A DNA stretch of 64,000 nt from a virus. Both the position numbers and the translations under genes were made by a program. Positions 28,728-37,750 of this stretch are shown one piece after another. The first letter of the stretch is position 1. Every line of letters begins with the position of its first letter. The DNA is taken from positions 1-64,000 of the IMG/VR virus record IMGVR_UViG_3300044716_001642; one strand, given 5' to 3'. Below the pieces are notes generated by a model. The model worked only from the letters and a program-made list of their open reading frames with translations, did not search any database and was not told the origin of the DNA.

Positions 28728-29713
28728 AGGTAAAAATCGTAGGATGTGGGCTTTCTGGAATAACTGCTGCTATAATAGCCAAGCGCGCTGGGCATGATGT
28801 TGAGATTTTTGAATCCCGACCTCATATTGGCGGCAATTGTTATGATAGTAGTACAAATGGCGTACTATTGCATAATTATGGACCTCATATATTTCATACT
28901 GATGATGAGGAAGTATTCTCTTTTTTGAGTAGATATACTGAATGGACTCCTTTTCTGCTTAGGCCAGTTGGCAATACTTATCTTGGAAAGATATCACTAC
29001 CCTATAGTAAAAAAACTATTCAACAAATAGGTAGAGAATTAAATGAAAAAGAAATTGTTGAATTTTTATTCAAAGACTACTCTGAAAAACAATGGGGGGT
29101 TCCATTTGAGAAAATTTCCTCCGCGATTACTGGAAGAATACCAAAAACAAAAGACTGCGAAGATCCAACTTGGTTTGAGGGACAGAAGTATCAATGTATA
29201 CCTAAGAATGGATACACCTACATGATGAATAATATGCTTGACGGCATAAAGGTCAACCTTGGCGTTGAGCAATCAGAATGGAGAAAACACAAAGCCGATT
29301 TAACTATCTATACTGGAAAGATAGATGAGTATTATGGAAATCAATACGGGCAACTTCCCTACCGGTCTTTAACCTTCAATCATACCGTCACCAGCAAAAA
29401 GCAAGAGACTTTTGTTATTAATGATAATACAAAGTATAATGACTATACAAGAAAATATGATCATAGCTATTTTACTCCTGATCATAAGGGTGTTACTATA
29501 ATTACCAGAGAGTTTCCAAAAGTCTATGAGGAAGGCGATATTCCTTTTTATCCGATTACCTTTGGAGATGGGGTTAAAACTTACGGAAAATACAAAGAGC
29601 TTGCTGATTCTGAAAAAGATGTATTATTCTTGGGAAGATTGGCTACTTATAAATATTTAGATATGTGGATGGCTATTAAGCAGGTGATGGTCAAGTTAGA
29701 AGGATTAAATTAA
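28724..29713 (+). CDS. glf: UDP-galactopyranose mutase
   Basis: 329 residues. FAD-binding GCGLSG (7-12), ESRPHIGGNCYD, NYGPHIFHT, SEKQWGVPFEKI, RIPKTKD and the C-terminal FLGRLATYKYLDM are the family signatures. The enzyme interconverts UDP-galactopyranose and UDP-galactofuranose using reduced FAD. The presence in a phage with several glycosyltransferases implies that galactofuranose is added to a virion or host glycan. Slightly shorter than typical bacterial Glf (about 370-390). Confidence 0.95.
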   Translation: MKVKIVGCGLSGITAAIIAKRAGHDVEIFESRPHIGGNCYDSSTNGVLLHNYGPHIFHTDDEEVFSFLSRYTEWTPFLLRPVGNTYLGKISLPYSKKTIQQIGRELNEKEIVEFLFKDYSEKQWGVPFEKISSAITGRIPKTKDCEDPTWFEGQKYQCIPKNGYTYMMNNMLDGIKVNLGVEQSEWRKHKADLTIYTGKIDEYYGNQYGQLPYRSLTFNHTVTSKKQETFVINDNTKYNDYTRKYDHSYFTPDHKGVTIITREFPKVYEEGDIPFYPITFGDGVKTYGKYKELADSEKDVLFLGRLATYKYLDMWMAIKQVMVKLEGLN

Positions 29714-29714
29714 T

Positions 29715-30254
29715 TTAAATTCTTTTAAATGTATGTCCCTTATGTGACTTTGCCCGCCCATTTACGCAACGATAAACTGAAACATTACAAAACCCTTCGC
29801 TTTCAATGTTTGTTCTGCCCTTTAGTACTTTTACCAATTCGCCATTTTTATAAACCTCTATAGCCCCCTTGTAAACTTTGCTAGATTCACCAAATTGAAA
29901 TAGGTCTAAAAGATTATTTTGAACGGCATGTTTATGGTTTTCTTCAAAAGTATTCCACTCTAAATTTTGTATCCTATTGTCAGTCTTTATTGCGTTTTTA
30001 TGATTTACCGTTTCTTTATTGGAAGGATTAGGGATGTATTGTTTAGCAACAATTCTATGCAATGGGGTTCTATTACATTTATTACCATTTATCCTATATA
30101 GGCTGAAACAAAGATAGCCAGCATCTAAGTAGGGTTTTAATATTTTTAATTTTGTTTTGCTCCTCACTTGGACATAAGGACTTTCATCAATCATCTTGAT
30201 TTCATATCTGCCTTCATGTCCTACAATATCTGACCATTCTTCTGGATTGTTCAT
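29715..30254 (-). CDS. NUMOD4/HNH homing endonuclease
   Basis: 179 residues. EEWSDIVGHEGRYEI is a NUMOD4 motif; LHRIVAKQYIPNPSNKETVNHKNAIKTDNRIQNLEWNTFEENHKHA is the HNH core; a NUMOD1-like C-terminal DNA-recognition segment follows (IEVYKNGELVKVLKGRTN...). It lies antisense to glf with only one base between the stops. Mobile gene. Confidence 0.9.
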   Translation of the reverse strand: MNNPEEWSDIVGHEGRYEIKMIDESPYVQVRSKTKLKILKPYLDAGYLCFSLYRINGNKCNRTPLHRIVAKQYIPNPSNKETVNHKNAIKTDNRIQNLEWNTFEENHKHAVQNNLLDLFQFGESSKVYKGAIEVYKNGELVKVLKGRTNIESEGFCNVSVYRCVNGRAKSHKGHTFKRI

Positions 30255-30267
30255 AATAAGAGGGTGA

Positions 30268-30510
30268 TTATTCTGATTGAGAGATTTTTTTATATGGACA
30301 AATTTGTGTTTTGCATTTTTGAAATTTACTACAAAATTGACATAGTGGATCTGCTTGTTCAGAAAAATTATACATATTAACGGCGGCAGTGAAGTTTTTA
30401 AAATCTTTACCGACTTGGTTCGCTGTTTCGCAACCTGTAAATGTGGCTGATACGATGAGCAGAGTTACAATTTTTTTAATACTATTTGTAGTTTGTGATT
30501 TTAATTTCAT
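30268..30510 (-). CDS. small Cys-rich lipoprotein
   Basis: 80 residues. Signal: basic start, IVTLLIVSATF and the lipobox TGC (Cys near 27). The mature part ends with a Cys cluster (CQFCSKFQKCKTQICPYKK) that could bind metal or form disulfides. Envelope-anchored; role unknown. Its weak promoter (TTGACA, 17 bp, TAAAAA) ends six bases from the ATG. Confidence 0.65.
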   Translation of the reverse strand: MKLKSQTTNSIKKIVTLLIVSATFTGCETANQVGKDFKNFTAAVNMYNFSEQADPLCQFCSKFQKCKTQICPYKKISQSE

Positions 30511-30516
30511 GTATTA

Positions 30517-30545
30517 TTTTTAAAACTAATTGCGCCGATTGTCAA
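30517..30545 (-). promoter_or_regulatory. possible leaderless promoter
   Basis: Minus strand: TTGACA (30545-30540), 17-bp spacer, TAAAAA (30522-30517), six bases to the ATG at 30510. Confidence 0.5.
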
Positions 30546-30600
30546 GGGTTATTGATAAGGATAAAATAGAAATGTAGCTTAGTGTGGTGTAATATAGAGT

Positions 30601-31377
30601 ATGGATAAACTTCAATTAATAAAACTGGTAGAAGAGGGTTCGACTCACAGAGAAATTGCACAAAAAATGAACTGCGCGCAAAGCACGGTTAGACATTGGA
30701 TGAAAAAGTATGATCTGAAGAGTAAAAACTTTAAAGTCGGTGACAAAGAGTTTTATTCTACTGAAAGATTTTTGAATATGAATAGATTAGGTTCCAATAG
30801 AGATTTGTCATATATCCAATCATTATACGATAGCGGTTTAAGTTGGAGAGAAGTCAGTAAGGTTGGAAAAATTTCTTGTGCAACTATCTATGAAAAAGTG
30901 AGAAGTAATGAATTAAAAAGTAGAAACTTGTCGGACTCCATTAAACTAACGGCAGTTAAAAAACCAAGAAAACATTCAGAAGAAACGAAAAATAAAATAT
31001 CGCTAGCGAGAAAAAAATATTTGAAAGAAAATGGCGAGAATCCATGGAAATACAAGTCATCAGTTCATTCCTCTGTTCCGTGTGAAAAATTTAAATCATT
31101 CTTGAAAAAAAGGGGAATAGATTTTTCTGAAGAATACTTGCCACTTATTGAAAAGGGTAGATTTTTTAGAATAGACATAGCATTTCCAGATAAGAAAATA
31201 GGAATAGAGATCAACGGGAATCAACATTATAATCCAGACTCTTCTTTAAAACCATACTATGAAGAAAGACATAATTTGATTGTTGAAGAGGGTTGGATTT
31301 TGCTCGAAATCCCATCTAAAAGATGTTTTTCTGAAGCGAGTATGGAAGAGATTATCAAAAATATTGATTTTAAGTAA
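30601..31377 (+). CDS. PDDEXK (EDxHD-type) homing endonuclease with HTH and NUMOD3
   Basis: 258 residues. Two helix-turn-helix segments at the start (THREIAQKMNCAQSTVRHWM, SWREVSKVGKISCATIYEKV), a NUMOD3-like segment (HSEETKNKISLARKKYLKENG), then the nuclease domain with FRIDIAFPDKKIGIEINGNQHY. This is the Vsr-fold homing endonuclease design. It ends five bases from tRNA-Arg, like the related gene next to tRNA-Pro at 11905. Confidence 0.8.
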   Translation: MDKLQLIKLVEEGSTHREIAQKMNCAQSTVRHWMKKYDLKSKNFKVGDKEFYSTERFLNMNRLGSNRDLSYIQSLYDSGLSWREVSKVGKISCATIYEKVRSNELKSRNLSDSIKLTAVKKPRKHSEETKNKISLARKKYLKENGENPWKYKSSVHSSVPCEKFKSFLKKRGIDFSEEYLPLIEKGRFFRIDIAFPDKKIGIEINGNQHYNPDSSLKPYYEERHNLIVEEGWILLEIPSKRCFSEASMEEIIKNIDFK

Positions 31378-31381
31378 AAAA

Positions 31382-31453
31382 TGTCTCAAGAAAGAGTCGA
31401 ACTTTCATTAAAGGCTTAGAAGGCCCTTGTCCTATCCATTGAACGATTGAGAC
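31382..31453 (-). tRNA. tRNA-Arg (UCU)
   Basis: Acceptor GTCTCAA/TTGAGAC, anticodon arm AGGGC-CTTCTAA-GCCTT, T-arm GAAAG-TTCGACT-CTTTC. Confidence 0.9.
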
Positions 31454-31464
31454 TTATGAAGTGG

Positions 31465-31536
31465 TAGGGGCGATGGGAGTCAAACCCACTTTCCTTCCGT
31501 TATGAGCAGAGCGCATGATCGATATGCTTCACCCCT
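31465..31536 (-). tRNA. tRNA-Met (CAU) lacking G18G19 and C56
   Basis: Class I. Acceptor AGGGGTG/CGCCCCT, D-stem GCAT/ATGC with loop ATCGATC (no GG), anticodon loop CTCATAA, T-arm with TTTGACT, so C56 is U. The D-loop/T-loop G19-C56 pair cannot form. Confidence 0.8.
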
Positions 31537-31575
31537 ATAAATTGATAAGTTGCAAAATTGGTGGATCAAATTTGG

Positions 31576-31658
31576 TAGTCGAGGAGGAACTCGAATCCTC
31601 ACGCCATTACTGGCAACGGATTTTAAGTCCGTTGTGTCTGCCATTCCACCACTCGACC
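31576..31658 (-). tRNA. tRNA-Leu (UAA)
   Basis: Class II. Acceptor GGTCGAG/CTCGACT, anticodon arm ACGGA-CTTAAAA-TCCGT, variable arm TGCC/GGCG, T-arm GAGGA-TTCGAGT-TCCTC. Confidence 0.9.
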
Positions 31659-31764
31659 ATTGAATTATATCCCGTCAAAAATCTTTTCCATTTATTTTTA
31701 TAAGGTCTGGATGACCTTGTATGTGGCGCAACTCCCTCTTTTGGGCTGTTGCCGTACTTCAAAT

Positions 31765-31793
31765 ATACTACGCGCTTTTTATGCAGCTGTCAA
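31765..31793 (-). promoter_or_regulatory. promoter of tRNA-Leu/Met/Arg cluster
   Basis: Minus strand: TTGACA (31793-31788), 17-bp spacer, TAGTAT (31770-31765), about 100 bases upstream of tRNA-Leu. Confidence 0.75.
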
Positions 31794-31925
31794 ATATTTT
31801 TCGAGATGAAAATCGGAAGTGTATAAAGCGAACCGCAACGCTTGTGTAAAATTACGTCGTAACCCAAAAAGCCAATCTCCTAAAACACTTATAATCCCCG
31901 CGCAAACTCTCAGTATTAATGCGCT

Positions 31926-32996
31926 TTAACTAGAAGGGGTATATGTTGCAGTCAGCGTTGACGAAGAAGTGTTGGTGTATCCGTCGCTGCCCTGCCATCC
32001 GGGGCACCACGTTCCAAAAGCAGGAAGATTTTCACCGTCCACTGTTATACTGACGGATGTAGGGTATCCACACTGCGAAGATTCAGCCTCAGAGGTAGCT
32101 TCGTGAGCCGTTCCAGAAAGTTTTACAAAATAAAGGTCATTTTCAACATCATGACTTAATGAATAGCTTATGCTGCATGAAATTGTATATTCAGAAGGAC
32201 CGCCAGGTGGATATGTGACGGTAGCTGTTCCTTGAGCAGATACGTATCCAGAGCATCCATTTGTATCCCCGCTTCCGGATATGCTTCCGCCACCATTCGA
32301 AGATCTACCATCAGCAGCTGATTCGGTTTCTGAAAAAGCACTGGTTAAAGTCCATGTTCCTCCTCTTAAATACGCATAGTATTTTTCTTTGCTTATTTCG
32401 AAAACATTTTGACCAGAGGTGGGTCCATTGCACGGCTCGCAGCAGCCGCAATAAACATACGGCCTATATTCATCATCGTCTGTTTTCAAAACGGGTAGAG
32501 TAAAATCTATCCCAACTGGGCAATTATTTATATAAAATTCCCATTTATTTTCATATAATTTTGTAACAAGCTCTGATTCTTTATCTTTTAAAATGTCTTT
32601 TGAATCTTCCGTGATTGTTAACGTATCTATATCATAAGTGTACTGCGAAACTCTATTATTTGTTGATGTAATATCATTTGCGTCTTTTATTTTTGGCTTG
32701 GCATGACTCATTCTCCAAAAAACTTGAAATAACTGATCAAATGTAAATTTGTAACTATATTCAGGTGATAAAACCGAAACCAGATTATCACTTGATTTAC
32801 TTGGTATACTTTCGTAAGTTGTTTCTAAATCCCAATCAGAAAAAGTATTGTTTTCTTGGTCCTTTTCCAAGATTGGAAAAGGAAAACGATTGAATTTACT
32901 AGAATTGTAGGCGTCCCATCCAGATTGACTGAATTCGGCAGTTTTCCCTTCGCTATCTTTCCAATTTGTTGTTGCAAATGCTACTTTATCTGGCAT
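31926..32996 (-). CDS. putative structural protein
   Basis: 356 residues. N-terminal and middle parts are mixed; the C-terminal third is rich in Ser, Thr and Gly (GRSSNGGGSISGSGDTNG, SGYVSAQGTATVTYPPGG) with spaced Cys, like virion surface or fibre domains. It also contains CGCCEPCNG. No family recognised. It follows a 69-residue gene in the same direction, probably the same operon. Confidence 0.55.
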   Translation of the reverse strand: MPDKVAFATTNWKDSEGKTAEFSQSGWDAYNSSKFNRFPFPILEKDQENNTFSDWDLETTYESIPSKSSDNLVSVLSPEYSYKFTFDQLFQVFWRMSHAKPKIKDANDITSTNNRVSQYTYDIDTLTITEDSKDILKDKESELVTKLYENKWEFYINNCPVGIDFTLPVLKTDDDEYRPYVYCGCCEPCNGPTSGQNVFEISKEKYYAYLRGGTWTLTSAFSETESAADGRSSNGGGSISGSGDTNGCSGYVSAQGTATVTYPPGGPSEYTISCSISYSLSHDVENDLYFVKLSGTAHEATSEAESSQCGYPTSVSITVDGENLPAFGTWCPGWQGSDGYTNTSSSTLTATYTPSS

Positions 32997-33035
32997 AATC
33001 TTGAATTGGTCAAGGTTTTTTTTTTATTTTTTTTG

Positions 33036-33245
33036 TTATAATCCGGTAACTGGATCTCTCAGTACGGAACCGTCCGCGCTATTATAGATTGGTTGACCGT
33101 TTCCATTGTCATATGGAAAAAATTTATCAAAAACTAAATCAAATTCTTTATAGCCCGCAGCTGACATAGGAAAATGTGCGCCGGTAATGGTAAAATTTTT
33201 ATTTAAATTACCATTGGCATTTTCTACTTTAATATTGAAGTCCAT
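33036..33245 (-). CDS. small putative virion-associated protein
   Basis: 69 residues: MDFNIKVENANGNLNKNFTITGAHFPMSAAGYKEFDLVFDKFFPYDNGNGQPIY... ending DPVTGL. Asn/Gly-rich and beta-like. Lies upstream of the 31926 gene with a short T-rich gap. Function unknown. Confidence 0.5.
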   Translation of the reverse strand: MDFNIKVENANGNLNKNFTITGAHFPMSAAGYKEFDLVFDKFFPYDNGNGQPIYNSADGSVLRDPVTGL

Positions 33246-33339
33246 AATGTTTTTTTTGAATTTTCTATATACCTAATATATACTTATATAAGAATATTTA
33301 TATTTTTTTTAAAAAAAACTAATACCCAGCTTATTATAT

Positions 33340-34443
33340 ATGATGCAGCAAAATTATATTCTTATTCCGCATTTTTATCGCTTGAACTGGGCGAGAGAAA
33401 TGAGCGAGTTCTTGAAAAATTCTGGACGTTTCCAATGTTATGGCAAGGACTTCCAATATGGAAATTACTCCAAAGCGGGCAAATTGAGAGATGAATATTT
33501 AAATTCTTTATTAGATAATTCTGCTAAAATACAAGGCGGTGCGCTATTTTTTGTAAATCTGAATGATTATATTTACTTCAATAGAAGAACTGAACTTAAA
33601 GAAAAATTCAAAATAGCAGGTTTTATGAGAGGCTCAAGATACTTCGAAGGAGAGCCTGGAAATGCTTCTATTGGAAAAGATTCATTAGTTGATATGCAAA
33701 ATTTAGAAGGCGAGGCTTTGAAAGAGGTTGATCAACTTTTTTTAGGAAGTAAAGCTTTCTGTTCTTTTTTAACAAGTAAAGTAACAAATTTAGACATTGG
33801 CAAAATAAACATACTCGGAATACCAATTTTTATACCGCCGTATTATTTAGGAAAAACTCATGAAGAGGTAAAAAGTTTTCAAATACAAAAAAGTAAAGAC
33901 CTGATTATCTGGAATCATAGATTGCAGAAGCAGAAGAATCCTTGGGTGCTGTTTGCACTCGACCAGTTTGTAAAAGAGAGGATAGCTGTTTGTACGCCAG
34001 AAGCTTTAAGTGCAGCTTATTCAGTTGAGATGAAGCATCATGAATTAACCTTCAATAAAATTGTTAGAGACAACGGCAAAAAGCGTGACTCATATCTTGA
34101 GTGCTTGAAGAAGTCGAGTTTTGTCCTGAGTTTTGCAGAGCATGAAACTTGGGGGAACTCTATGATAGAGGCTATCATGCAAGGAGCAACTCCTCTTGCT
34201 CCAGATGGCGAATTGTGCGCGTATAAAGATTTATACCCAAAAGAGTTCCTGTATCCCGCCTCTTGGATTAAAAAAGAAAAAAATATCGACAAAAGAAAAG
34301 AGAATATGAAAAAGCTGTCAACACATATAGATAACTTTATGAAATATGATCATTCTCTTTTATTGAATGATTCACAGGATGATTTATGGTCAAAATACAA
34401 TAAAGACCAATGGTTGAAAAATTTAGTAAATCTTTTAAATTAA
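33340..34443 (+). CDS. GT-B fold glycosyltransferase
   Basis: 367 residues. The C-terminal half carries SFVLSFAEHETWGNSMIEAIMQGATPLAPDGELCAYKDLYP, the donor-binding pattern (E-x7-E) of GT4-like enzymes. The N-terminal half (IPHFYRLNWAREMSEFL) would bind the acceptor. It lies in the glycan island with glf and two other glycosyltransferases. Donor and acceptor cannot be predicted. Confidence 0.8.
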   Translation: MMQQNYILIPHFYRLNWAREMSEFLKNSGRFQCYGKDFQYGNYSKAGKLRDEYLNSLLDNSAKIQGGALFFVNLNDYIYFNRRTELKEKFKIAGFMRGSRYFEGEPGNASIGKDSLVDMQNLEGEALKEVDQLFLGSKAFCSFLTSKVTNLDIGKINILGIPIFIPPYYLGKTHEEVKSFQIQKSKDLIIWNHRLQKQKNPWVLFALDQFVKERIAVCTPEALSAAYSVEMKHHELTFNKIVRDNGKKRDSYLECLKKSSFVLSFAEHETWGNSMIEAIMQGATPLAPDGELCAYKDLYPKEFLYPASWIKKEKNIDKRKENMKKLSTHIDNFMKYDHSLLLNDSQDDLWSKYNKDQWLKNLVNLLN

Positions 34444-34449
34444 AAAAAA

Positions 34450-34758
34450 TTACCAAACGCATTCAAAGCCAGCATAAAAAGCGGTGGTTTGAGCATTTTC
34501 AATAAAAATTTCCTTTATAGGGCCACCTTTTATCCAATAATCGTGAAAGGTTTTTGCTAAAATATCACCGGAATAATGTAGCGCATTTTCATTATTTGAG
34601 AAAAGTTGTGCCTTTAATTCCCCGTGATCGTTTGTCATCTGTCTTAATTTATTAGAGAAGTCAATAAAGTTGAACCTACCTGCGTTTAGGCATCTACCGG
34701 CATTTAATTTTAAGTCAGCAGGAATTGATTTTTCTATGTTTTTTAAAATATCTTCCAT
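34450..34758 (-). CDS. hypothetical protein
   Basis: 102 residues, helical, with MEDILKNIEKSIPADLKL, NKLRQMTNDHGELKAQLF and FYAGFECVW. No family recognised. It is the third of a three-gene minus-strand run (35667 to 34450) of unknown function, convergent with the 33340 glycosyltransferase. Confidence 0.6.
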   Translation of the reverse strand: MEDILKNIEKSIPADLKLNAGRCLNAGRFNFIDFSNKLRQMTNDHGELKAQLFSNNENALHYSGDILAKTFHDYWIKGGPIKEIFIENAQTTAFYAGFECVW

Positions 34759-34765
34759 ATTCTCA

Positions 34766-35023
34766 TTAGCCCTCCCAGCTTTTTGCTGTTTCTATTGCGA
34801 GAAATAATTTGTCAGTATCGAAATCTGGAGTGAGTGCTAAAATTCTTAAATCTTTTTCATCTATTAAAACCCTAAGCGCCGAATTAATTTTAGAAATTGC
34901 CTTGTTTTCCTCGCCTTTTTCGCATCGTAAAACTATAACATCTTTTTCATTAATTTTTGAATATGGTACAATTTCCACTAATGGAGAAAGATTATATTCT
35001 TTATCAAAATTTATATTATTCAT
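34766..35023 (-). CDS. hypothetical protein
   Basis: 85 residues with alternating alpha/beta pattern: KDVIVLRCEKGEENKAISKINSALRVLIDEKDLRILALTPDFD. The segment resembles small RRM- or ferredoxin-like phage proteins, but no match is recognised. Ends seven bases before the next start. Confidence 0.6.
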   Translation of the reverse strand: MNNINFDKEYNLSPLVEIVPYSKINEKDVIVLRCEKGEENKAISKINSALRVLIDEKDLRILALTPDFDTDKLFLAIETAKSWEG

Positions 35024-35040
35024 ATTGCGAATCTTTGTTT

Positions 35041-35667
35041 TTACTTTTTGTTTTTTTGTTGTCTTGATTTCCTTGGAACTTTTTTAGTTTTCTTTATATT
35101 CTTTTTTGATTCTTCTTCATAAGTGAGTAATTCTCGCAAATTTTGAATTGCGTCATGGTCTTGGAAATATAGTTCAGTAAATTGCAACAGCTTCAAAGAT
35201 GTCCAATCCTGCATTAATTTTATTATCTCAGAGGCGTTTCCATTTAAATCCTGAACATATGATTCAAAGATTTGTTTATCATGTTCGTCTGGACTGAACA
35301 TATTATTTACATCTCTTATCATAGAGATAATTTCTTCATTATTGTAAAATCCATATACAGGAGAAGTCTCCGACTGTTGATCGCCTATTTGGGAGAATAA
35401 TTGAAAGTAAAAATAGTTTTTATTTTCTTGATTTAAATCTTCTATCTTCAAACAATAACATATATAAAAATATCTGAAGGATTTTAAAACTTTTTCAATT
35501 TGCGTTTTAGACCCGCATTCTTTTATTATTGAATTTATTTCTTCATTACTTTGTAGGAGGCTATAAGATGGAAACAACGCTTTAGATGGGCAAAACGCAA
35601 AATTCAAGGAAGCTGAAAATTGATTGAGATTTGGATTTTTATTTTCGTTATTTGATATTTTTTTCAT
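35041..35667 (-). CDS. hypothetical protein with basic tail
   Basis: 208 residues. Asn-rich start, a helical middle (LFSQIGDQQSE, IISMIRDVNNMFSPDEHDK, LKLLQFTELYFQDHDAIQNLREL) and a strongly basic tail (KKNIKKTKKVPRKSRQQKNKK) that suggests nucleic-acid contact. Diverges from the 35740 oxygenase across a 72-bp AT-rich promoter region. Confidence 0.6.
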   Translation of the reverse strand: MKKISNNENKNPNLNQFSASLNFAFCPSKALFPSYSLLQSNEEINSIIKECGSKTQIEKVLKSFRYFYICYCLKIEDLNQENKNYFYFQLFSQIGDQQSETSPVYGFYNNEEIISMIRDVNNMFSPDEHDKQIFESYVQDLNGNASEIIKLMQDWTSLKLLQFTELYFQDHDAIQNLRELLTYEEESKKNIKKTKKVPRKSRQQKNKK

Positions 35668-35739
35668 TTTCCGTGTATACGTGATATAATATATTATACT
35701 TTTAATTATTTAACAAGCAAAAAAAATATAAAAAAACAT

Positions 35740-36357
35740 ATGGAAATTAGCAATAATCAAATTCACTCAATGGAAAAAACTTTTTTTAAAAATTCTGATG
35801 AATTGCCTCGTTTAACTACGCTTGGTTTTGAAGTGAAGCGTGTTCCTGTTGAAATTTTTAATATAATTAAAGATGCGTATAATTCTCTTAAAGATTCTGC
35901 TCGTGATGAGAATGCAGGTTTGGGTTTTATAAAAAACGCTTCTGGAAGCATTGCTACAGAGATTATGTCTTTGGATCAATTTCCAGAGATTCGAGAGTCG
36001 ATACTTCAAGGATTGCTTTCTGAGCATGAAGCTTGGGCTGACGTTGATTTGAGTCCAATAGCATGTTATGGAATAAGAAGTTACAAAAATGGCTCTACAT
36101 TAAAGATGCATAAGGACAAGGTAGAAACCCACCATATTTCTTGTATCATCATTGTGGATGAAGACGGTGAAAAATGGCCTTTAGATATAAAAGACCATAC
36201 TGGAAAGCTGCATCATGTTTACGCCAAGCCTGGCGATATGATTATGTATGAGTCAGCAGTTTGCGAGCATGGAAGAACAACTCCGTATCCTGGAAATTTT
36301 TTCAGAAATATGTTTGTGCATTATAGTTTTAAGAACTTGATTTACAAACCGGAATAA
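35740..36357 (+). CDS. prolyl 4-hydroxylase-like 2OG/Fe(II) oxygenase
   Basis: 205 residues. YGIRSYKNGSTLKMHKDKVETH (His-x-Asp pair), CIIIVDED, then AKPGDMIMYESAVCEHGRTTPYPGNFFRNMFVHY with distal His and Arg. This is the P4H-like group of 2OG oxygenases, which hydroxylate peptide side chains. Together with the glycosyltransferases it could prepare hydroxyl groups for glycosylation; that link is inference. The 3' end overlaps the convergent 36329 gene. Confidence 0.8.
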   Translation: MEISNNQIHSMEKTFFKNSDELPRLTTLGFEVKRVPVEIFNIIKDAYNSLKDSARDENAGLGFIKNASGSIATEIMSLDQFPEIRESILQGLLSEHEAWADVDLSPIACYGIRSYKNGSTLKMHKDKVETHHISCIIIVDEDGEKWPLDIKDHTGKLHHVYAKPGDMIMYESAVCEHGRTTPYPGNFFRNMFVHYSFKNLIYKPE

Positions 36358-37720
36358 TCGGTTTAGAATAAATTGTATCTTTATTGGTCGTGTTATCTTT
36401 TATCTCGTCGTTAAAAAGTAAACGCCATCTCATTCTTTGAAAGTTGCTATTGCAATGAAAACTCCATAAGGAATTAATAAGTTCTTTTTTTGTAATATTT
36501 TTTCTTTCATCAATCAGGTCTAAAACTTTATCGTATTTAGCAGGGACATTGCCAATTTTATTTTTAATTGATTCTATTATTTTCGTGTTAAATACTGAGT
36601 CATCAGGTACAAATAATGTTTTCAACTTTGGACTAGAATATATTGTTGATGTTCCAATTTTATCGCGGTCAAGTAGTAAAATAATTTTATTTTTTAACTC
36701 TAAAGCATTTTTATGAAAAAAAACTGGGGCATGCTCGTATTCCTTAAACATGTCTATATAAACTTCTCTTTCAGGAATAAGAGTATAACACCCGTTGTAT
36801 ATCGCATCCAAAGCCGCCATATTCCAAGTGGAATATCCTTTGTGATTGCAAACTGCAAAGTGGCTTTGCTGCATTAAATATCCATAATTTTCAAATGGAA
36901 GTTGCTCAATGTGAACGAATGGATACTTTTTAGCTATTTCGGAGCTTTCCTTGTTCGCGGCATCGGTTATCCACAAAACAAAATCTTGTCGTGTTTGATA
37001 TATCTCTTCGAATATTTTAACAACTTCTTTCCATTGAGTTGTTTGATTTAATCTATGATTGAATAAAACTATTTTTTTACCAGAAAATTTTGACAAATCT
37101 ACTGGATCATTTCCAAATTTAGTTGCCGATGGTCTAAAATATAAAACTTTGTCGTCTTTGATTTCTTCTATATCTTTACCATTTTCGCCAAACCTGGATT
37201 TAAATTCATTTTTAAATAGGGAAAAAGCATAATCATTATGGAATGCTGAATAGTCTGCGTCAATGAACCCCTCCGCTTCTCTATAAAAATATCCCCCAAG
37301 ATCTTCACCAAATTTTCTAGATTCTTGGCAGTCTATCCAGTGGAAAAAATTAATTATTATAGGCTTTTCTCTTTTCGCTGTATCAAATAAAGTTCTTAAT
37401 GAGCCGGTTACTTCCGGCTGATTATTGAGAATAAAGTCAATATCAGTAGTGTAAGGTATAGCGTCCAGTATATTTCTGCCATAGAAATCATATCTGTTCC
37501 TATGTATGCTAGTAGGATAGGGATAGTAAATGAAATCAATATTTGGATGTGCATCAAGAAACCATTGCTGTTCGTTTTTTTTAAAAACCTGCTCTGGAAC
37601 AATCCAAGTAAATCTATAATCTTTTGGAAAACTCTTGAGAAGCTGCTTTACATATATAAATCCGCTGTCTTTGTAGTAATAAAATTTTTTGCTGATCTTA
37701 TCTATGACCAGCGGATTCAT
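36329..37720 (-). CDS. glycosyltransferase-like protein
   Basis: 463 residues from the inner ATG. FSGKKIVLFNHRLNQTTQWKEVVKIFEEI starts the C-terminal Rossmann domain, followed by DFVLWITDAAN, V-HIEQLPFENYGYLMQQSHFAVCNHKGYSTWNMAALDAIYNGCYTLIP, a GT-B donor-site pattern. The N-terminal domain (FTWIVPEQVF...DAHPNIDFIYYPYP) is the acceptor half. Overlaps convergently with the oxygenase gene by about 28 bases. Confidence 0.75.
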   Translation of the reverse strand: MNPLVIDKISKKFYYYKDSGFIYVKQLLKSFPKDYRFTWIVPEQVFKKNEQQWFLDAHPNIDFIYYPYPTSIHRNRYDFYGRNILDAIPYTTDIDFILNNQPEVTGSLRTLFDTAKREKPIIINFFHWIDCQESRKFGEDLGGYFYREAEGFIDADYSAFHNDYAFSLFKNEFKSRFGENGKDIEEIKDDKVLYFRPSATKFGNDPVDLSKFSGKKIVLFNHRLNQTTQWKEVVKIFEEIYQTRQDFVLWITDAANKESSEIAKKYPFVHIEQLPFENYGYLMQQSHFAVCNHKGYSTWNMAALDAIYNGCYTLIPEREVYIDMFKEYEHAPVFFHKNALELKNKIILLLDRDKIGTSTIYSSPKLKTLFVPDDSVFNTKIIESIKNKIGNVPAKYDKVLDLIDERKNITKKELINSLWSFHCNSNFQRMRWRLLFNDEIKDNTTNKDTIYSKPIIPVCKSSS

Positions 37721-37750
37721 GTAAATTAAACCTCTAAGCATTCTATAAAA

